Shown here: positions 1-9,553 of the stretch, in pieces
Layout of the letters: the number at the start of each line of letters is the position of its first letter
Position numbering within the stretch: the stretch's first letter is position 1
From: Niastella sp. OAS944
Lineage (GTDB): Bacteria > Bacteroidota > Bacteroidia > Chitinophagales > Chitinophagaceae
NCBI GenBank assembly: GCA_024809215.1
Contig: JANUBW010000003.1
Location: forward strand, 496,001 to 560,000
Length of the DNA stretch: 64,000 bases
Reading direction: 5' to 3'
Position numbers and translations under genes: made by a program
Notes under the pieces: model-generated
Seen by the model: the letters and a program-made list of their open reading frames with translations, nothing else
Told to the model about the DNA's origin: nothing
The model's database searches: none

Positions 1-484
1 TTCCTGTTACGTAAAAGCCCAAACTACTCTTAAAGCTGTTAAGATCGTTTGAAAACTCTGTAGCCATTTCTTTACCTGAATTACGGCCATGCGAAACAAA
101 TGTATTGAACAACAATTTGCCTGTAGTTACATCAATTACAAACAACCTCTTTTTTGAAGAAGGCAAACTGAAATCAACGATGGAAAGTACATTGTTCTTT
201 TTAACAGTGCCGCTTTCAAGCAGTCCCATATAGCCTTGTAATCCATAGTTAAAGGCTTCCTGTGAAAGCCCCAGGCTGTCTAACTTCATTTGACCATACA
301 ACATACTGTACTGGTTAACAGCACTAACTGTGTTGTCAATAGCTGAATCCTTCACGGGGATAGCTGTATGAGTCTTTTTATTGTTCAGAAAACTCGCTGC
401 AGGTGCAGCGAAAATGAAACACACTACGGCCACTAGTAACAGTGGAAGGATGTACTTTACTTTGGGATGATTGGATGTGGGCAT
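1..484 (-). CDS. L,D-transpeptidase-like protein (YkuD_2 family), 3' end cut by window
   Basis: The minus frame opens with ATG at 484-482 and stays open to the window edge, so about 161 N-terminal residues are visible and the catalytic end is missing. A signal-anchor-like hydrophobic stretch (about residues 9-30) precedes a region closely matching the gene at 16512-17294: both have a Phe-rich strand with FVID or YVID, then SHGRNSG or AHGRNSG, then SSLGFY. That places it in the murein L,D-transpeptidase catalytic family PF13645, which acts on peptidoglycan in the envelope. The His/Cys catalytic residues would lie outside the window, so activity cannot be judged. Confidence 0.75.
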   Translation of the reverse strand, partial: MPTSNHPKVKYILPLLLVAVVCFIFAAPAASFLNNKKTHTAIPVKDSAIDNTVSAVNQYSMLYGQMKLDSLGLSQEAFNYGLQGYMGLLESGTVKKNNVLSIVDFSLPSSKKRLFVIDVTTGKLLFNTFVSHGRNSGKEMATEFSNDLNSFKSSLGFYVTG

Positions 485-617
485 TAATTTTTCGTTGGTA
501 TTGATTAATGAATGAGTTACCCGTATATAACGTTACAAGGCGCAAGAAGTTTGCCCAATAAGGCCCTTAAGTTAATTTTAACAGTAATAAATATTGATGT
601 TGTATGGGGGTATTTAT

Positions 618-1634
618 TTAATTTTTCTCTGCAGCTTCCTGTGCTTTTTCAGCGGCTTCACGCTCCTTCGCTTCGCGCTTTGCTTTCTTTCTAAAAAAAC
701 CACGGAATAAAAAATTGTGTTGTAAGGCCTCCAGATCTTCATCGAGTTTGCGGCTACCCGAATTGAGGTTTTCCAGTATGTTCCTAAGATCATCGGCAGC
801 CTGCGGATCGTTTAGTAATACGCCTGCGGCATTATTGTTTGTATGCAGCTGATCACTTACTGATCTTAAATTGGCTGTAAACGAACGGGTAGCATTGGCG
901 GCATCGTTTATTTGCCGTACAGCAGATTGTAAGTTGGTCATGATAACGGTATCATGCACCAGACCATTTGCCAGGCTGCCGGGCTTTTCTAACTGCGCTG
1001 TATACTCTGCAATGCGGCTGCTAAGCAACTGGCTGTTGCGCGCTGCCAATTGTAAATTACTGGCAGTGCTTGCCAGGCTTTTGTATAAAGTAGCATCGGT
1101 AAGTAAAGCGCCTGCAGTGCCTTCACCATTCACCAGGCGGTTGCTCACTGTTTTAAAATCGGTAGTAATAGCCACCAGGTTTTCGTTGTTCTTTTGCAAT
1201 GTGGCCATCATATCATCGGTGCTTAGTGTTTTTTCAACCATCAAATGTTCGCCACCCTCAATAGCGCCAGCCGGTTCGGTACCGCCATAAATAACTACCA
1301 GTTTATTACCAATAAAACCTTCGGCGCCCACTTTAGCTTTGGCATCTTTACGAATAAACTCCTGAGCTTTTCTTTCAATATGCATTGTTACCCGTATCTG
1401 CGAATTGCCATTAAATTCAACCGACTTTACAATGCCCACTTTTACTCCGGAAAACCAAACATTATCGCCCTTCTGTAATCCGTTCACATTATCAAAAACC
1501 GCCTGCACTTTAATAGAAGGGGCAAATGTTTTTTTCTGTCCGCCAAGAGTAAAAACGCCAACCAACAAGATCAGCAGGCCTATTGTTACAAACAGGCCGA
1601 CTATTACAGTTCGTTTATTTTTTTCTGTGCTCAT
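618..1634 (-). CDS. mlaD: MCE/MlaD family substrate-binding lipid transport protein
   Basis: A 338-residue protein with one N-terminal membrane helix (about 9-31) followed by an MCE domain (about 38-115; VFDNVNGLQKGDNV and SGVKVGIV are typical). Residues 120-310 are largely helical and the C-terminal tail is Lys/Glu/Ala-rich. MCE proteins sit in the periplasm, anchored to the inner membrane, and pass phospholipids or other lipids between the membranes with an MlaE permease and MlaF ATPase. Both partners lie directly upstream (1662-2435 and 2435-3247), so this is the third gene of one transport operon. Substrate and direction of transport cannot be read from sequence. Confidence 0.9.
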   Translation of the reverse strand: MSTEKNKRTVIVGLFVTIGLLILLVGVFTLGGQKKTFAPSIKVQAVFDNVNGLQKGDNVWFSGVKVGIVKSVEFNGNSQIRVTMHIERKAQEFIRKDAKAKVGAEGFIGNKLVVIYGGTEPAGAIEGGEHLMVEKTLSTDDMMATLQKNNENLVAITTDFKTVSNRLVNGEGTAGALLTDATLYKSLASTASNLQLAARNSQLLSSRIAEYTAQLEKPGSLANGLVHDTVIMTNLQSAVRQINDAANATRSFTANLRSVSDQLHTNNNAAGVLLNDPQAADDLRNILENLNSGSRKLDEDLEALQHNFLFRGFFRKKAKREAKEREAAEKAQEAAEKN

Positions 1635-1661
1635 TAGTAACCATTTTTAGTGCATTTTCAA

Positions 1662-2435
1662 TCAGGTTATAAAGTTGTAATCATAAAAACTTTTTAGTCG
1701 CTCATCGCCGCTTGAAAACACCTGCTCAAACGAACCTTCCTGTACAAAACGGCCATCGAGCAAAACAGCTAAACGATCGCCGGTTATTTTGGCACAGGTA
1801 AGGTCATGCGTAATAATTATAGAGCTGGTATTGAACTTTAACTGTACTTCTTTAATAAGCTCGTTTATTTCCATACTGGTAATGGGATCGAGCCCGGCGG
1901 TTGGTTCATCGTACAACATAATAGCAGGTTGCATAATAAGGGTACGCGCAATGCCTATACGTTTTCGTTGCCCACCCGACAGTTCGGCCGGCCACTGGTT
2001 AATGGTTTGCGACAGGCCAACAGCGTCAAGTGCTTTTTCCACCGCCTCAGTTACCTGCCCCCTGCTTAAGTGTTTTGAATTGCGCAACAAAGGAAACTCC
2101 AGGTTCTCGCGCACCGTCATACTATCGTACAGGGCACTGTTTTGAAATGAAAATCCAATGCGTAAACGCAGTTGCTCCAGTTCGCGATAGCTAATGGCAG
2201 TAACATCATTACCTAATACATTTACGGTTCCTTTATCGGGTTTTAATAAACCGGCAATTATTTTTATCAGCACCGATTTACCAGTACCCGATCTTCCCAG
2301 CACTACTACGTTCTCACCCTGGTAAACATCAAGGTCAATGCCACGCAGCACATGGTTTGGCCCAAAAGATTTGTGCAGATCCCGAATACAGATCACGCAT
2401 TTTGTTCTGTCGATATGTAATCCTTCTTTTATCAT
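1662..2435 (-). CDS. mlaF: ABC transporter ATP-binding protein, MlaF type
   Basis: A 257-residue cytosolic ATPase. Walker A GRSGTGKS is at 47-54, the Q-loop near residue 98, the signature LSGGQRKR at 152-159, Walker B MLYDEPTAGLD at 173-183 and the switch histidine at 210. It powers the MlaE-type permease encoded immediately upstream; the permease stop and this start share one base (TAATG), suggesting translational coupling. The MCE protein follows 27 bases after the stop. Length and motif order are normal for MlaF-like proteins of the lipid ABC importer/exporter group. Confidence 0.92.
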   Translation of the reverse strand: MIKEGLHIDRTKCVICIRDLHKSFGPNHVLRGIDLDVYQGENVVVLGRSGTGKSVLIKIIAGLLKPDKGTVNVLGNDVTAISYRELEQLRLRIGFSFQNSALYDSMTVRENLEFPLLRNSKHLSRGQVTEAVEKALDAVGLSQTINQWPAELSGGQRKRIGIARTLIMQPAIMLYDEPTAGLDPITSMEINELIKEVQLKFNTSSIIITHDLTCAKITGDRLAVLLDGRFVQEGSFEQVFSSGDERLKSFYDYNFIT

Positions 2436-3232
2436 TATGGTCTGAACCAGTTAGTGATCTGTACAATAACTATTTCTTCTATAAATATCAGGAACATGGC
2501 CATCACCACGGAGGTGTTGGCCGCACGGCCTACGCCCTGCGTTCCCTGGGTTGTATTATAACCCTGATAACAACTTATAATGCCAATGGTAAAACCAAAG
2601 ACGATTGACTTTAAGACCGATGAAAAAATATCAATAAAGTTGATGCTGTGAAAACCGTTCTCAATAAAAGAAACAAAGCTGGTTTGTTCATTGGCGTGCA
2701 CATTTACAAAGGCGCCCGCTAAAGCAAGCAAGGCCATGTATAACATTAATAAAGGCACCATAAAAGTGGTGGCCAGCACGCGGGTAACAACAAGAAATTT
2801 AAATGGGTTGGTAGCCGATACTTCCATGGCATCTATTTGCTCGGTAACTTTCATGGAGCCCAGCTCGGCGCCAATATTTGAGCCTACTTTACCTGCTGTA
2901 ATAAGGCCCGTTACCAGCGGGGCCAATGCCCGAATAATAGCAATGGCTACCAGTGACGGTAGCCAGGAAGTTGCGCCGAACTCAGATAACGATGGGCGAC
3001 TTTGTTTTGTAAATACGATGCCTGTTATAAAACCGGTAAGCGTTATTAGTGGTAATGATTTTACCCCTACCGCATAACTCTGCTTAATGATCTCTTTAAA
3101 CTCATAAGGAGGTAAAAACACTGCACGGAAAAAGCGTCCCATAAACTGACCTAATGAATACATATCAATAAAGAATGCATCCAGTTTTTGGGAAATTACA
3201 TATCTGCGCGGTTGTTTTTGTTTTACTTTCAT
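2435..3232 (-). CDS. mlaE: MlaE family ABC transporter permease
   Basis: An inner-membrane permease of about 265 residues with several hydrophobic helices and the family's cytoplasmic motif AGKVGSNIGAELGSM followed by EQIDAM, which contacts the ATPase. It forms the Mla-type lipid transporter with the two genes downstream. An upstream in-frame ATG at 3247 would add five residues, but a promoter-like pair (TTG, 18 nt, TAAATTTC at 3249-3278) would place transcription start near 3243, so the ATG at 3232 before KVKQK is preferred. First gene of a three-gene operon. Confidence 0.88.
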   Translation of the reverse strand: MKVKQKQPRRYVISQKLDAFFIDMYSLGQFMGRFFRAVFLPPYEFKEIIKQSYAVGVKSLPLITLTGFITGIVFTKQSRPSLSEFGATSWLPSLVAIAIIRALAPLVTGLITAGKVGSNIGAELGSMKVTEQIDAMEVSATNPFKFLVVTRVLATTFMVPLLMLYMALLALAGAFVNVHANEQTSFVSFIENGFHSINFIDIFSSVLKSIVFGFTIGIISCYQGYNTTQGTQGVGRAANTSVVMAMFLIFIEEIVIVQITNWFRP

Positions 3233-3248
3233 CGATGCATCATGCATC

Positions 3249-3278
3249 GAAATTTAGAACCAGCTTTTGTTGGGCAAC
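3249..3278 (-). promoter_or_regulatory. Possible Bacteroidota promoter of the mla operon
   Basis: On the minus strand TTG (3277-3275) is followed after 18 nt by TAAATTTC (3256-3249), one mismatch from TAnnTTTG. Position agrees with a start of the permease at 3232. Match is good but not exact. Confidence 0.35.
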
Positions 3279-3315
3279 GAATTCCCCAATATGCTAACTA
3301 AAACGTATAGGGCAG

Positions 3316-4506
3316 CTATTTATGGGCAATAGGATCGGGCGTGCCGTCTGGGTCATTTTTAGCTGTACCAGAAGTGGTTATAGCATTTCCTTTAAGTAAT
3401 AACAAACCGGCCACATGTGGGGTTGCCATTGAGGTTCCGCTAAAAATGGCATATTTACCATTGAGGTATGTGGAAGGTATACGTACACCGGGTGCTGCAT
3501 AATCAACCACATCATTGCCATAGTTTGAAAAAGAAGCAAAATTATCGAGGCTGTCAACTGCAGACACGGTATAGATGTTAGTGGCGTTCACGCGGCCAGG
3601 TGAAAATCCGTTAGCCGATTTGCCGTCGTTACCAGCTGCAATGGCAAAGAAAATACCTTTGGCTGCTATGTTCTTAACCTGCTCATCGAGGATGTTTGAA
3701 GGCTCATCTTCGCCCAGGCTCATATTTACCACATCGCCTGCTTTTGCATTGCTGCTAATGTATGATAATGCCTGTATGATAGAACCGAGGGTGCCTTCGC
3801 CGTTCTTATCAAATACCCGGCAGGCTACCAGGCTTGCGCCAGAGGCAACACCTAATACACCTTCGGAGTTATTTTTTGCACCTATGATGCCGGCCACATG
3901 GGTACCATGTCCGTTTTCATCGGCGGCCGAGGTTACACCATTAATAAATGATTTACTGCGTGTTGCATCTGCGTTCAGGTCGGGGTGGGTAAAATCAATT
4001 CCCGAATCAATGATCCAGGCCGTTTTGCCAGTGCCATCGCCATACCCTACGCGAGCCACGTTCCAGGTAATGGTTTTTGGTTCAACCACCTGAAAACAAG
4101 TACCATAGGCCACTACGCGGTCCTGCTCAATCATTTTGATAGAACTATCTGCTTTTAAGCGAAGCAGTTCGGCCCCAGACAGCTTTGCAATAAAACCACC
4201 TAAACTGCGGCCGGGCGTACCTGCGAAGGTATTACGCAAGGCACCCAGGTTTATTTTATTTCGTTGCAACAGGTCATTACTAAAAGAAGCAACCCGGGCA
4301 GTGGATGATAAACTGCTGCTGGTTGAAGGGTTATAAGCAATTATGTACTGGTCGGTAATTAATCTTCCATTTTCGGCGCTTTGCTGCACCACACAGTTAC
4401 TGGTTGAAGTATTGTTGTTGTCAGAAGATATGGAATCACTTTTTTTACAGGCGGCGAAGATCAACACACCTACGATCGTTGCACGGGTTATAGTTTTTAC
4501 ATTCAT
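3316..4506 (-). CDS. S8 subtilisin-like serine protease lipoprotein with inhibitor-I9-like propeptide
   Basis: A 396-residue exported protease. The N-terminus has a lipobox ending at Cys20 (VLIFAAC), then a Ser/Asn-rich linker, a propeptide-like domain (about 50-135; ends in IEQDRVV as I9 propeptides do), and the peptidase domain. The catalytic triad is visible: Asp167 in IIDSGI, His200 in NGHGTHVAG and Ser359 in SGTSMATPHVAG; the oxyanion Asn is in AAGNDG near 293. It should be anchored in the envelope and cleave proteins there. The chain ends soon after the Ser motif, with no C-terminal sorting domain. Confidence 0.92.
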   Translation of the reverse strand: MNVKTITRATIVGVLIFAACKKSDSISSDNNNTSTSNCVVQQSAENGRLITDQYIIAYNPSTSSSLSSTARVASFSNDLLQRNKINLGALRNTFAGTPGRSLGGFIAKLSGAELLRLKADSSIKMIEQDRVVAYGTCFQVVEPKTITWNVARVGYGDGTGKTAWIIDSGIDFTHPDLNADATRSKSFINGVTSAADENGHGTHVAGIIGAKNNSEGVLGVASGASLVACRVFDKNGEGTLGSIIQALSYISSNAKAGDVVNMSLGEDEPSNILDEQVKNIAAKGIFFAIAAGNDGKSANGFSPGRVNATNIYTVSAVDSLDNFASFSNYGNDVVDYAAPGVRIPSTYLNGKYAIFSGTSMATPHVAGLLLLKGNAITTSGTAKNDPDGTPDPIAHK

Positions 4507-4893
4507 TGGTAATGGGCCTCCAGGTTTCTATTAACGAGTTTTTATAATATTTGGCTGGGTGTAAGCAATTGCTTTAACAACCTTTTACCATTTCAATCAA
4601 TCACATTCCTGAAGGGCAAATGTCGAACCAATTGGGCAATAAATGCCCGATGCAGTGAGGGTATCGGCAAAAACAGCGGGTTAACACTTATGTAAAATGA
4701 ACATATTTCTTAGCCTACCGAAGTGTTTGACTGTTCAATGACATTTATGAGGGCATTTTGTACCGACTGAATGGCACTGCGGGTGGCAGTGCCTGCAATT
4801 TCGCCGCTTCTGCCAGCTGGCGACGCCATGATGTTACCGCATCTGTTTCATCATAGCTATCGTCAAATGCAGGCAATGAGGCCAGGTGTTTGT
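4507..4893. other. Intergenic region with an unexplained open segment
   Basis: No recognised gene lies here. On the minus strand 4900-4745 is open for 51 codons with protein-like composition (contains SWRRQLAEAAKLQAL) but no ATG; CTG and TTG codons occur near its start. It overlaps the end of the DUF2264 gene in another frame. It could be a small protein with an unusual start, or a remnant. No clear terminator was seen. Confidence 0.3.
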
Positions 4894-6129
4894 TTAATTC
4901 TCAATGGCATGATCAATGGGAATGGGTTCACCCTTCCAGGCTTTTTTTGCGGTCCAGTCGGCATTGGCATTTTGCCAAAAGGGGTCGGTGGCAGGCAAAC
5001 CCAGCACAAGAAATACCTGTGAGCATAAATACAAACTACCGGTTGAAATATAATTTTCACCAATACCGGGTTGATGGCCAACCAGGCCTATTGTAAGCCA
5101 TCCGTCTGTATCGAATGTACCGGGTGCTTCCATTTGCTTTTTAACCACTTCATACAATGCGCACCTTACCTGTTGCGGCAGTACATCGGCAGGCAGTTGA
5201 TGCATTAGTGCGATCTTCGATAATAGCTGAAAGGCTCCAAAGCGGTAAGCCAGCGAACGGCCAATTGGTGGATACGTGCCTTCGGGGGAGATCATGCGTT
5301 CCTGTACAGCCGCATAGCGACGGGCGCGCGCCAGCTCCATGTCCCAGGTCTTATTTTCATTTTGTCCGCTGGTAATAAGCGCCTGCAATACTTCGAGGAA
5401 CATGGGTTGAATGACAAAACTGTTGTAATAATCCCAGTGGAAAGTGGCGCCATCGCCATAGGCGCCATCACCTTTGTACCATTGCAGGTGTTGCGATACG
5501 GCATAGTCTACACGCATTTTATCACAGCTTCCCTCAAATTGTAACAGGGCGGCCTCAACCATGGCGCTGAAAAAAAGCCAGTTGCTATGGCCGGGCGTTA
5601 TCACCCGCGAACTCTTTAGCGCATCCAGTACATTCTTCTTTGTTTTTGAATCGAGCCGGCCCCATAACTGGCTGGGTGCACGCAGCAGGGCCTGCGACAA
5701 AAACGCCGCATCAACCAGTGCCTGCCCGCCCTTGTAAAAGTTCATATAATCGGGCGCAGCCGGGTCTGTGGCGTTGCGAATGCATGCTATACTAAGGTCA
5801 ATATATTTTTGGCGCAGCTTACCTTCGGCAGTACTATCCGGGCCCAGTTCAAGCCAGGGCGCCATTCCTGCAAGTAAGCGACCGAAGGCCTCGAGGTAGG
5901 TATAGTTTTGCCGGTCGTTGGTCTTTGCTTCAACCGGCATTTTCTTTTTAAGCTCGTTTTTGCTAAGAGCATTTAAAACCGGATTGGCAATTTGCACAAG
6001 TGATTGAACAAAATAATCGCGGTGGAGGTTTCCCTTTACAATAGCTTTTTGCGTTTGTGCACGCAGGCATATTGGCAATAATAACGATAGAATAAGAAGC
6101 TGTTTAATTACAATTTTCAAGTGGTGCAT
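4894..6129 (-). CDS. DUF2264 domain-containing secreted protein
   Basis: About 411 residues. The ATG at 6129 is chosen over the upstream one at 6159 because it is followed at once by a typical signal peptide (KIVIKQLLILSLLLPICLRA, then QTQK). The rest is a DUF2264 (PF10022) domain with helical, (alpha/alpha)-barrel character: NYTYLEAFGR, HSNWLFFSAM, GDGAYGDGATFHWDYYNS and PIGRSLAYRFGAF are typical. Such proteins resemble heparinase or unsaturated-glycuronyl-type enzymes, but no activity is established; a role in handling plant or microbial polysaccharide outside the cytoplasm is inference. It stands alone, followed by a 387-base spacer. Confidence 0.85.
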   Translation of the reverse strand: MHHLKIVIKQLLILSLLLPICLRAQTQKAIVKGNLHRDYFVQSLVQIANPVLNALSKNELKKKMPVEAKTNDRQNYTYLEAFGRLLAGMAPWLELGPDSTAEGKLRQKYIDLSIACIRNATDPAAPDYMNFYKGGQALVDAAFLSQALLRAPSQLWGRLDSKTKKNVLDALKSSRVITPGHSNWLFFSAMVEAALLQFEGSCDKMRVDYAVSQHLQWYKGDGAYGDGATFHWDYYNSFVIQPMFLEVLQALITSGQNENKTWDMELARARRYAAVQERMISPEGTYPPIGRSLAYRFGAFQLLSKIALMHQLPADVLPQQVRCALYEVVKKQMEAPGTFDTDGWLTIGLVGHQPGIGENYISTGSLYLCSQVFLVLGLPATDPFWQNANADWTAKKAWKGEPIPIDHAIEN

Positions 6130-6240
6130 AAATCGTTGGTTTAGCCTGCCGGAAGGCATAATAAAGGTTTACCGGCAGTATCGCAAAGCTGAAGATACAG
6201 GATTCAACGACAATTTGATTCAGGGGGGTGGGTACTGAGT

Positions 6241-6450
6241 CGTGAAACGGCAAACGTGAAACGTGAAAGGGTTCGCGAATATTCAGATTTGTTTACGAAT
6301 CTGAGCCGCCAAAATTTATTGCCGGTCATTGACAAAACGCGAGCCTCAAAATTGGGCGGTCGTTTGCCGTTTCACGTTTCACGTTTGCCGATTGCCAAAA
6401 GTACGTGAGGCTCAAAATTGAGCCGCCCTTTCACGTTTCACGTTTGCCGC
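6241..6450. repeat. Intergenic inverted-repeat element, family A (CGTGAAAC words), copy 1
   Basis: Left arm 6241-6270 is made of the words CGTGAAAC and GGCAAACGTG; right arms at 6361-6390 and 6427-6449 are its reverse complement (23 bases exact for the second). Between them lie CGCGAA, AATCTGAGCCGCC and GAGCCTCAAAATTG words, some repeated. It fills the spacer between a minus-strand gene and a plus-strand gene. Related copies are at 20044-20184 and 27648-27671. No coding potential. Confidence 0.75.
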
Positions 6451-6544
6451 TCCGATTGCTGATACTCCTACAAGATTAAAATAATTTTCATACGGGAAAA
6501 TACTCTCGAAAATTGGTAATTTTATTACTTATTATTCAAACCTC

Positions 6545-6958
6545 ATGCACAAAGCAAAAACCCTTTTCATAATTGATGATGATGAAGATGATCAGCTGTT
6601 TATTAATGAGGCTATGAAGGATTTGAATATACCTTTCAACTGTTTTTATGCCAATAATGGAGAAGTAGCATTACGGCAGTTGAAAGATGAGACCATTCCC
6701 TTACCCGATTTTATTTTCCTCGACCTGAACATGCCAAAGCTCAATGGCAAGGAATGTTTAATTGAAATAAAGAAGCTCCCAAGGTACGCTACCGTTCCGC
6801 TTATTATTTACACCACCAGCTCAAACCAAAAAGACAAACAGGAGATCATGCAGCTGGGTGCACATTACTTCTTAACAAAACCCACCCGCATCAGTGAATT
6901 GTGTAATTGCCTGCTGAATGTATTTTCGATGGACTGGAGTACTGAAAAACTATCGTAG
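6545..6958 (+). CDS. Single-domain response regulator (CheY-like receiver)
   Basis: A 137-residue receiver domain without output domain. Acidic residues DDD at 11-13, the phospho-acceptor Asp60 in FLDLNMP, the switch Thr/Ser in IYTTSS and the conserved Lys in FLTKP are all present. In Bacteroidota such stand-alone regulators act with hybrid kinases or phosphorelays encoded elsewhere; no kinase is adjacent. Its last nine bases overlap the convergent end of the next gene (6950). Target unknown. Confidence 0.92.
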   Translation: MHKAKTLFIIDDDEDDQLFINEAMKDLNIPFNCFYANNGEVALRQLKDETIPLPDFIFLDLNMPKLNGKECLIEIKKLPRYATVPLIIYTTSSNQKDKQEIMQLGAHYFLTKPTRISELCNCLLNVFSMDWSTEKLS

Positions 6959-9553
6959 CAATACCAGCGTGCCGCGTTGTATATAGGGCGCGCCCAGGTA
7001 GTCAACCGCTTTTACAATCCACACATAAGTGCCCGAAGGTTGCAGCTTGCCGCCAACGGTTCCATCCCAGCCGTATTCATTTATTGTTGTGCTGAACACC
7101 AGCTGTCCCCAGCGATTATATATTTGAAAGTAATCGATGTGGGCAATGCCTGCTGCTATAGGGCGCAGCAAATCGTTGCGGCCATCTCTGTTTGGCGTAA
7201 ATGCATTGGGTACAAAAACCGAAGGAAGCGTTTTAAATACCTTCACTTTTATATAAGCCGAATCAACACAATTGGCTTCGTTATACACCATCACTTTATA
7301 TGAAATACCCGCCGAAGGATTGCTGTAAGTGGCCGTAGGGTTTGCTATTGCATAGTTCGATAAACTGGCTTCAGGTATCCACCGATATTTTACCCCGCCG
7401 CTTGCCTGTAGTTGTAATAACTGACCGGTAACTACAGCGGTATCTCTTCCGGCATATGCAAGTATATCGGGTAGCACATTAACGATCACTGTATCGTACC
7501 CCGGTTTGGGACATCCTTTGTTATCATATGCTGCTAATACATAAGCAGTGGTAGCTTTAGGGGTTGCAACAGGGTTTAATGAATTAACATTACTTAATGT
7601 TGAATTGGGTATCCATGCGTATGTAATAGCCTCTGTGCTGCCATGTAACAGGGCAGGGGTAGCAAAGCAAATAGTGGTATCAACGCCTGCTATTGCTACA
7701 GGGTATGGTACCGGGGTAACTATCACCCTGTCGGTGGCGGTACAACTGCCTATGCCCGCTGTTACCTGGTAACTGGTAGCAAACCATGTTACCGCTAATG
7801 GATTGGCCGCTGTATGATTGAGCACCTGGTTTACCGGCGCCCATAAATACCTCAACCCATCTGATTGCACCCGTAACCTTATAGTATCGCCCTGGCAAAT
7901 GGTGGTATCATTCATTGCCTGTAAGGTAACATGGTCAACTACCCGCACCTTCACTGAATCCTGATTAAGACATCCATTGTCGTCGAGATGAACTGTATAG
8001 GTGGTGGTTGTTACCGGGTTCACAATAGGCGTTGCCGTACTGCCATTTATCATGGCAGTACCGGGCGTCCAACTAAAAACACCATTGCCTGTTGCCTGTA
8101 GCTTAAGCGCATCGGGAATACAAATAAGCGTATCGCGAAAAGCAAGCGACAGGGGCGGTTTATCAACAATGCTGATGTTCCTGATTGCCGTATCGCGGCA
8201 CCCCTTTGTATTTGTTGCCACCAGCCGCACCTCTTTATTCCCCATATACTGATATGTATAGGTGGGAGACGTTATAAAAGATTTGTCATTACCGGTACCA
8301 TCACCAAAATCCCACGCCCACGAATTCACCTGTCCATACCTGGTCACCGTTTTATCAAAGAACCGGGTTGGCTTTTTAAAGCAAATACCATCCACATTAA
8401 AATCGGGTACAAAACCAGGATACACATATGCAGTAGTGATCGATGAATCGGAACATTGCTGATTTCGATTTATGATGAGCTTTACAGAGTAAGTTCCCGT
8501 ATCGGGAAATGTAAATGATGTGGCTGCACTGTTTGAACTAAAAATTGAATTCCCTTTATTATCATACACCTCCCAATTGGTTGACGTAATAAGCGGGCTT
8601 GTGCTCATGTTTGAAAGTGCAATGGTTTGCGAGTTCTTACATAACATATAATCGGGCGGCATAGAGGCCGATGCAATGGTACAAGCGGTGATACGTATTT
8701 GCAGATCTTTACGCTGAGTGGCTATCACCACACCATTCCTTATTTCTTCAACCTGTACTGTTACCACATAAACACCATCGCCGGGCGCAACACCTGTTAT
8801 CATGCCGGTGTTGGCATTGATCTTTACATGACCGCCCAGCGGTGCATTTGAACCATAATTGGAGCCGTAGGGCACTGACTGATAAGGAGGCGCTGCCGGT
8901 GGAAAATTGGTTCCGCCACCACCTGAGCCACCAATAAAAGCGTCGGCAAATGAATACCGTAACTGATCATTGTCTGCATCTGCCGCAGCAAAGTTGTATG
9001 AGAAAGCGTTATTGGCGCATATCACCACCATATCGTCACCCGTAAAACGAGCGCTGTTATTTATCGGTCCCGAACCTACTTTACTGGTGCCGGGAATTTC
9101 ACCGGTGTAGGTAGCACCAATATTGCCATAGCCCGGCGTTAAATTGCTGATGCCCTGCACGCGGTATACCACCTGTATGGCAATTACGTATCCTTCTGCC
9201 GAGGCCGGCAGGCTTACAACAAATTCATATAAACCTATATCGTAACAAACACTAGGCGGGTTGGTAATGCAGGGCCCGGGGTTACTAAGAAGAAGCCTGT
9301 CTTGCCGCACCATTTTTATTGACAGATCGGTTATGCGGCTGCCATTGGTTTTATCGAAGATGCCAAAGTAAGCAGGGTCGGGAAGCCGCCGGTTGCTATA
9401 GCAATCCATAAACAACCTGGCTGTAATTGCATAGGTATGTTTGCCTCCGCTTTCACCCATATAAGTATAACTCATTTCGCCACCTGTGATGTGATCGGCA
9501 CGGGCGGCAAAAAGCGTAAGCAGCAGCAAGCAGCCAATTACAATTCTCTTCAT
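6950..9553 (-). CDS. T9SS type B sorted PKD-domain surface protein (gliding motility-associated C-terminal domain)
   Basis: An 867-residue secreted protein. It has a signal peptide (residues 1-19), a cadherin/Ig-like N-terminal half, a PKD domain around 385-470 (WAWDFGDGTG), then several repeated Ig-like modules of the form LxAxxDTTICxGD with PVxxTTY, and a C-terminal sorting domain (AFTPNRDGRND, IYNRWGQLVF, YGWDG, PSGTYVW) of the gliding-motility-associated/T9SS type B class. It is therefore expected to cross the outer membrane through the type IX system and be attached or released at the surface. Function beyond adhesion-like structure is unknown. Confidence 0.9.
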   Translation of the reverse strand: MKRIVIGCLLLLTLFAARADHITGGEMSYTYMGESGGKHTYAITARLFMDCYSNRRLPDPAYFGIFDKTNGSRITDLSIKMVRQDRLLLSNPGPCITNPPSVCYDIGLYEFVVSLPASAEGYVIAIQVVYRVQGISNLTPGYGNIGATYTGEIPGTSKVGSGPINNSARFTGDDMVVICANNAFSYNFAAADADNDQLRYSFADAFIGGSGGGGTNFPPAAPPYQSVPYGSNYGSNAPLGGHVKINANTGMITGVAPGDGVYVVTVQVEEIRNGVVIATQRKDLQIRITACTIASASMPPDYMLCKNSQTIALSNMSTSPLITSTNWEVYDNKGNSIFSSNSAATSFTFPDTGTYSVKLIINRNQQCSDSSITTAYVYPGFVPDFNVDGICFKKPTRFFDKTVTRYGQVNSWAWDFGDGTGNDKSFITSPTYTYQYMGNKEVRLVATNTKGCRDTAIRNISIVDKPPLSLAFRDTLICIPDALKLQATGNGVFSWTPGTAMINGSTATPIVNPVTTTTYTVHLDDNGCLNQDSVKVRVVDHVTLQAMNDTTICQGDTIRLRVQSDGLRYLWAPVNQVLNHTAANPLAVTWFATSYQVTAGIGSCTATDRVIVTPVPYPVAIAGVDTTICFATPALLHGSTEAITYAWIPNSTLSNVNSLNPVATPKATTAYVLAAYDNKGCPKPGYDTVIVNVLPDILAYAGRDTAVVTGQLLQLQASGGVKYRWIPEASLSNYAIANPTATYSNPSAGISYKVMVYNEANCVDSAYIKVKVFKTLPSVFVPNAFTPNRDGRNDLLRPIAAGIAHIDYFQIYNRWGQLVFSTTINEYGWDGTVGGKLQPSGTYVWIVKAVDYLGAPYIQRGTLVLLR

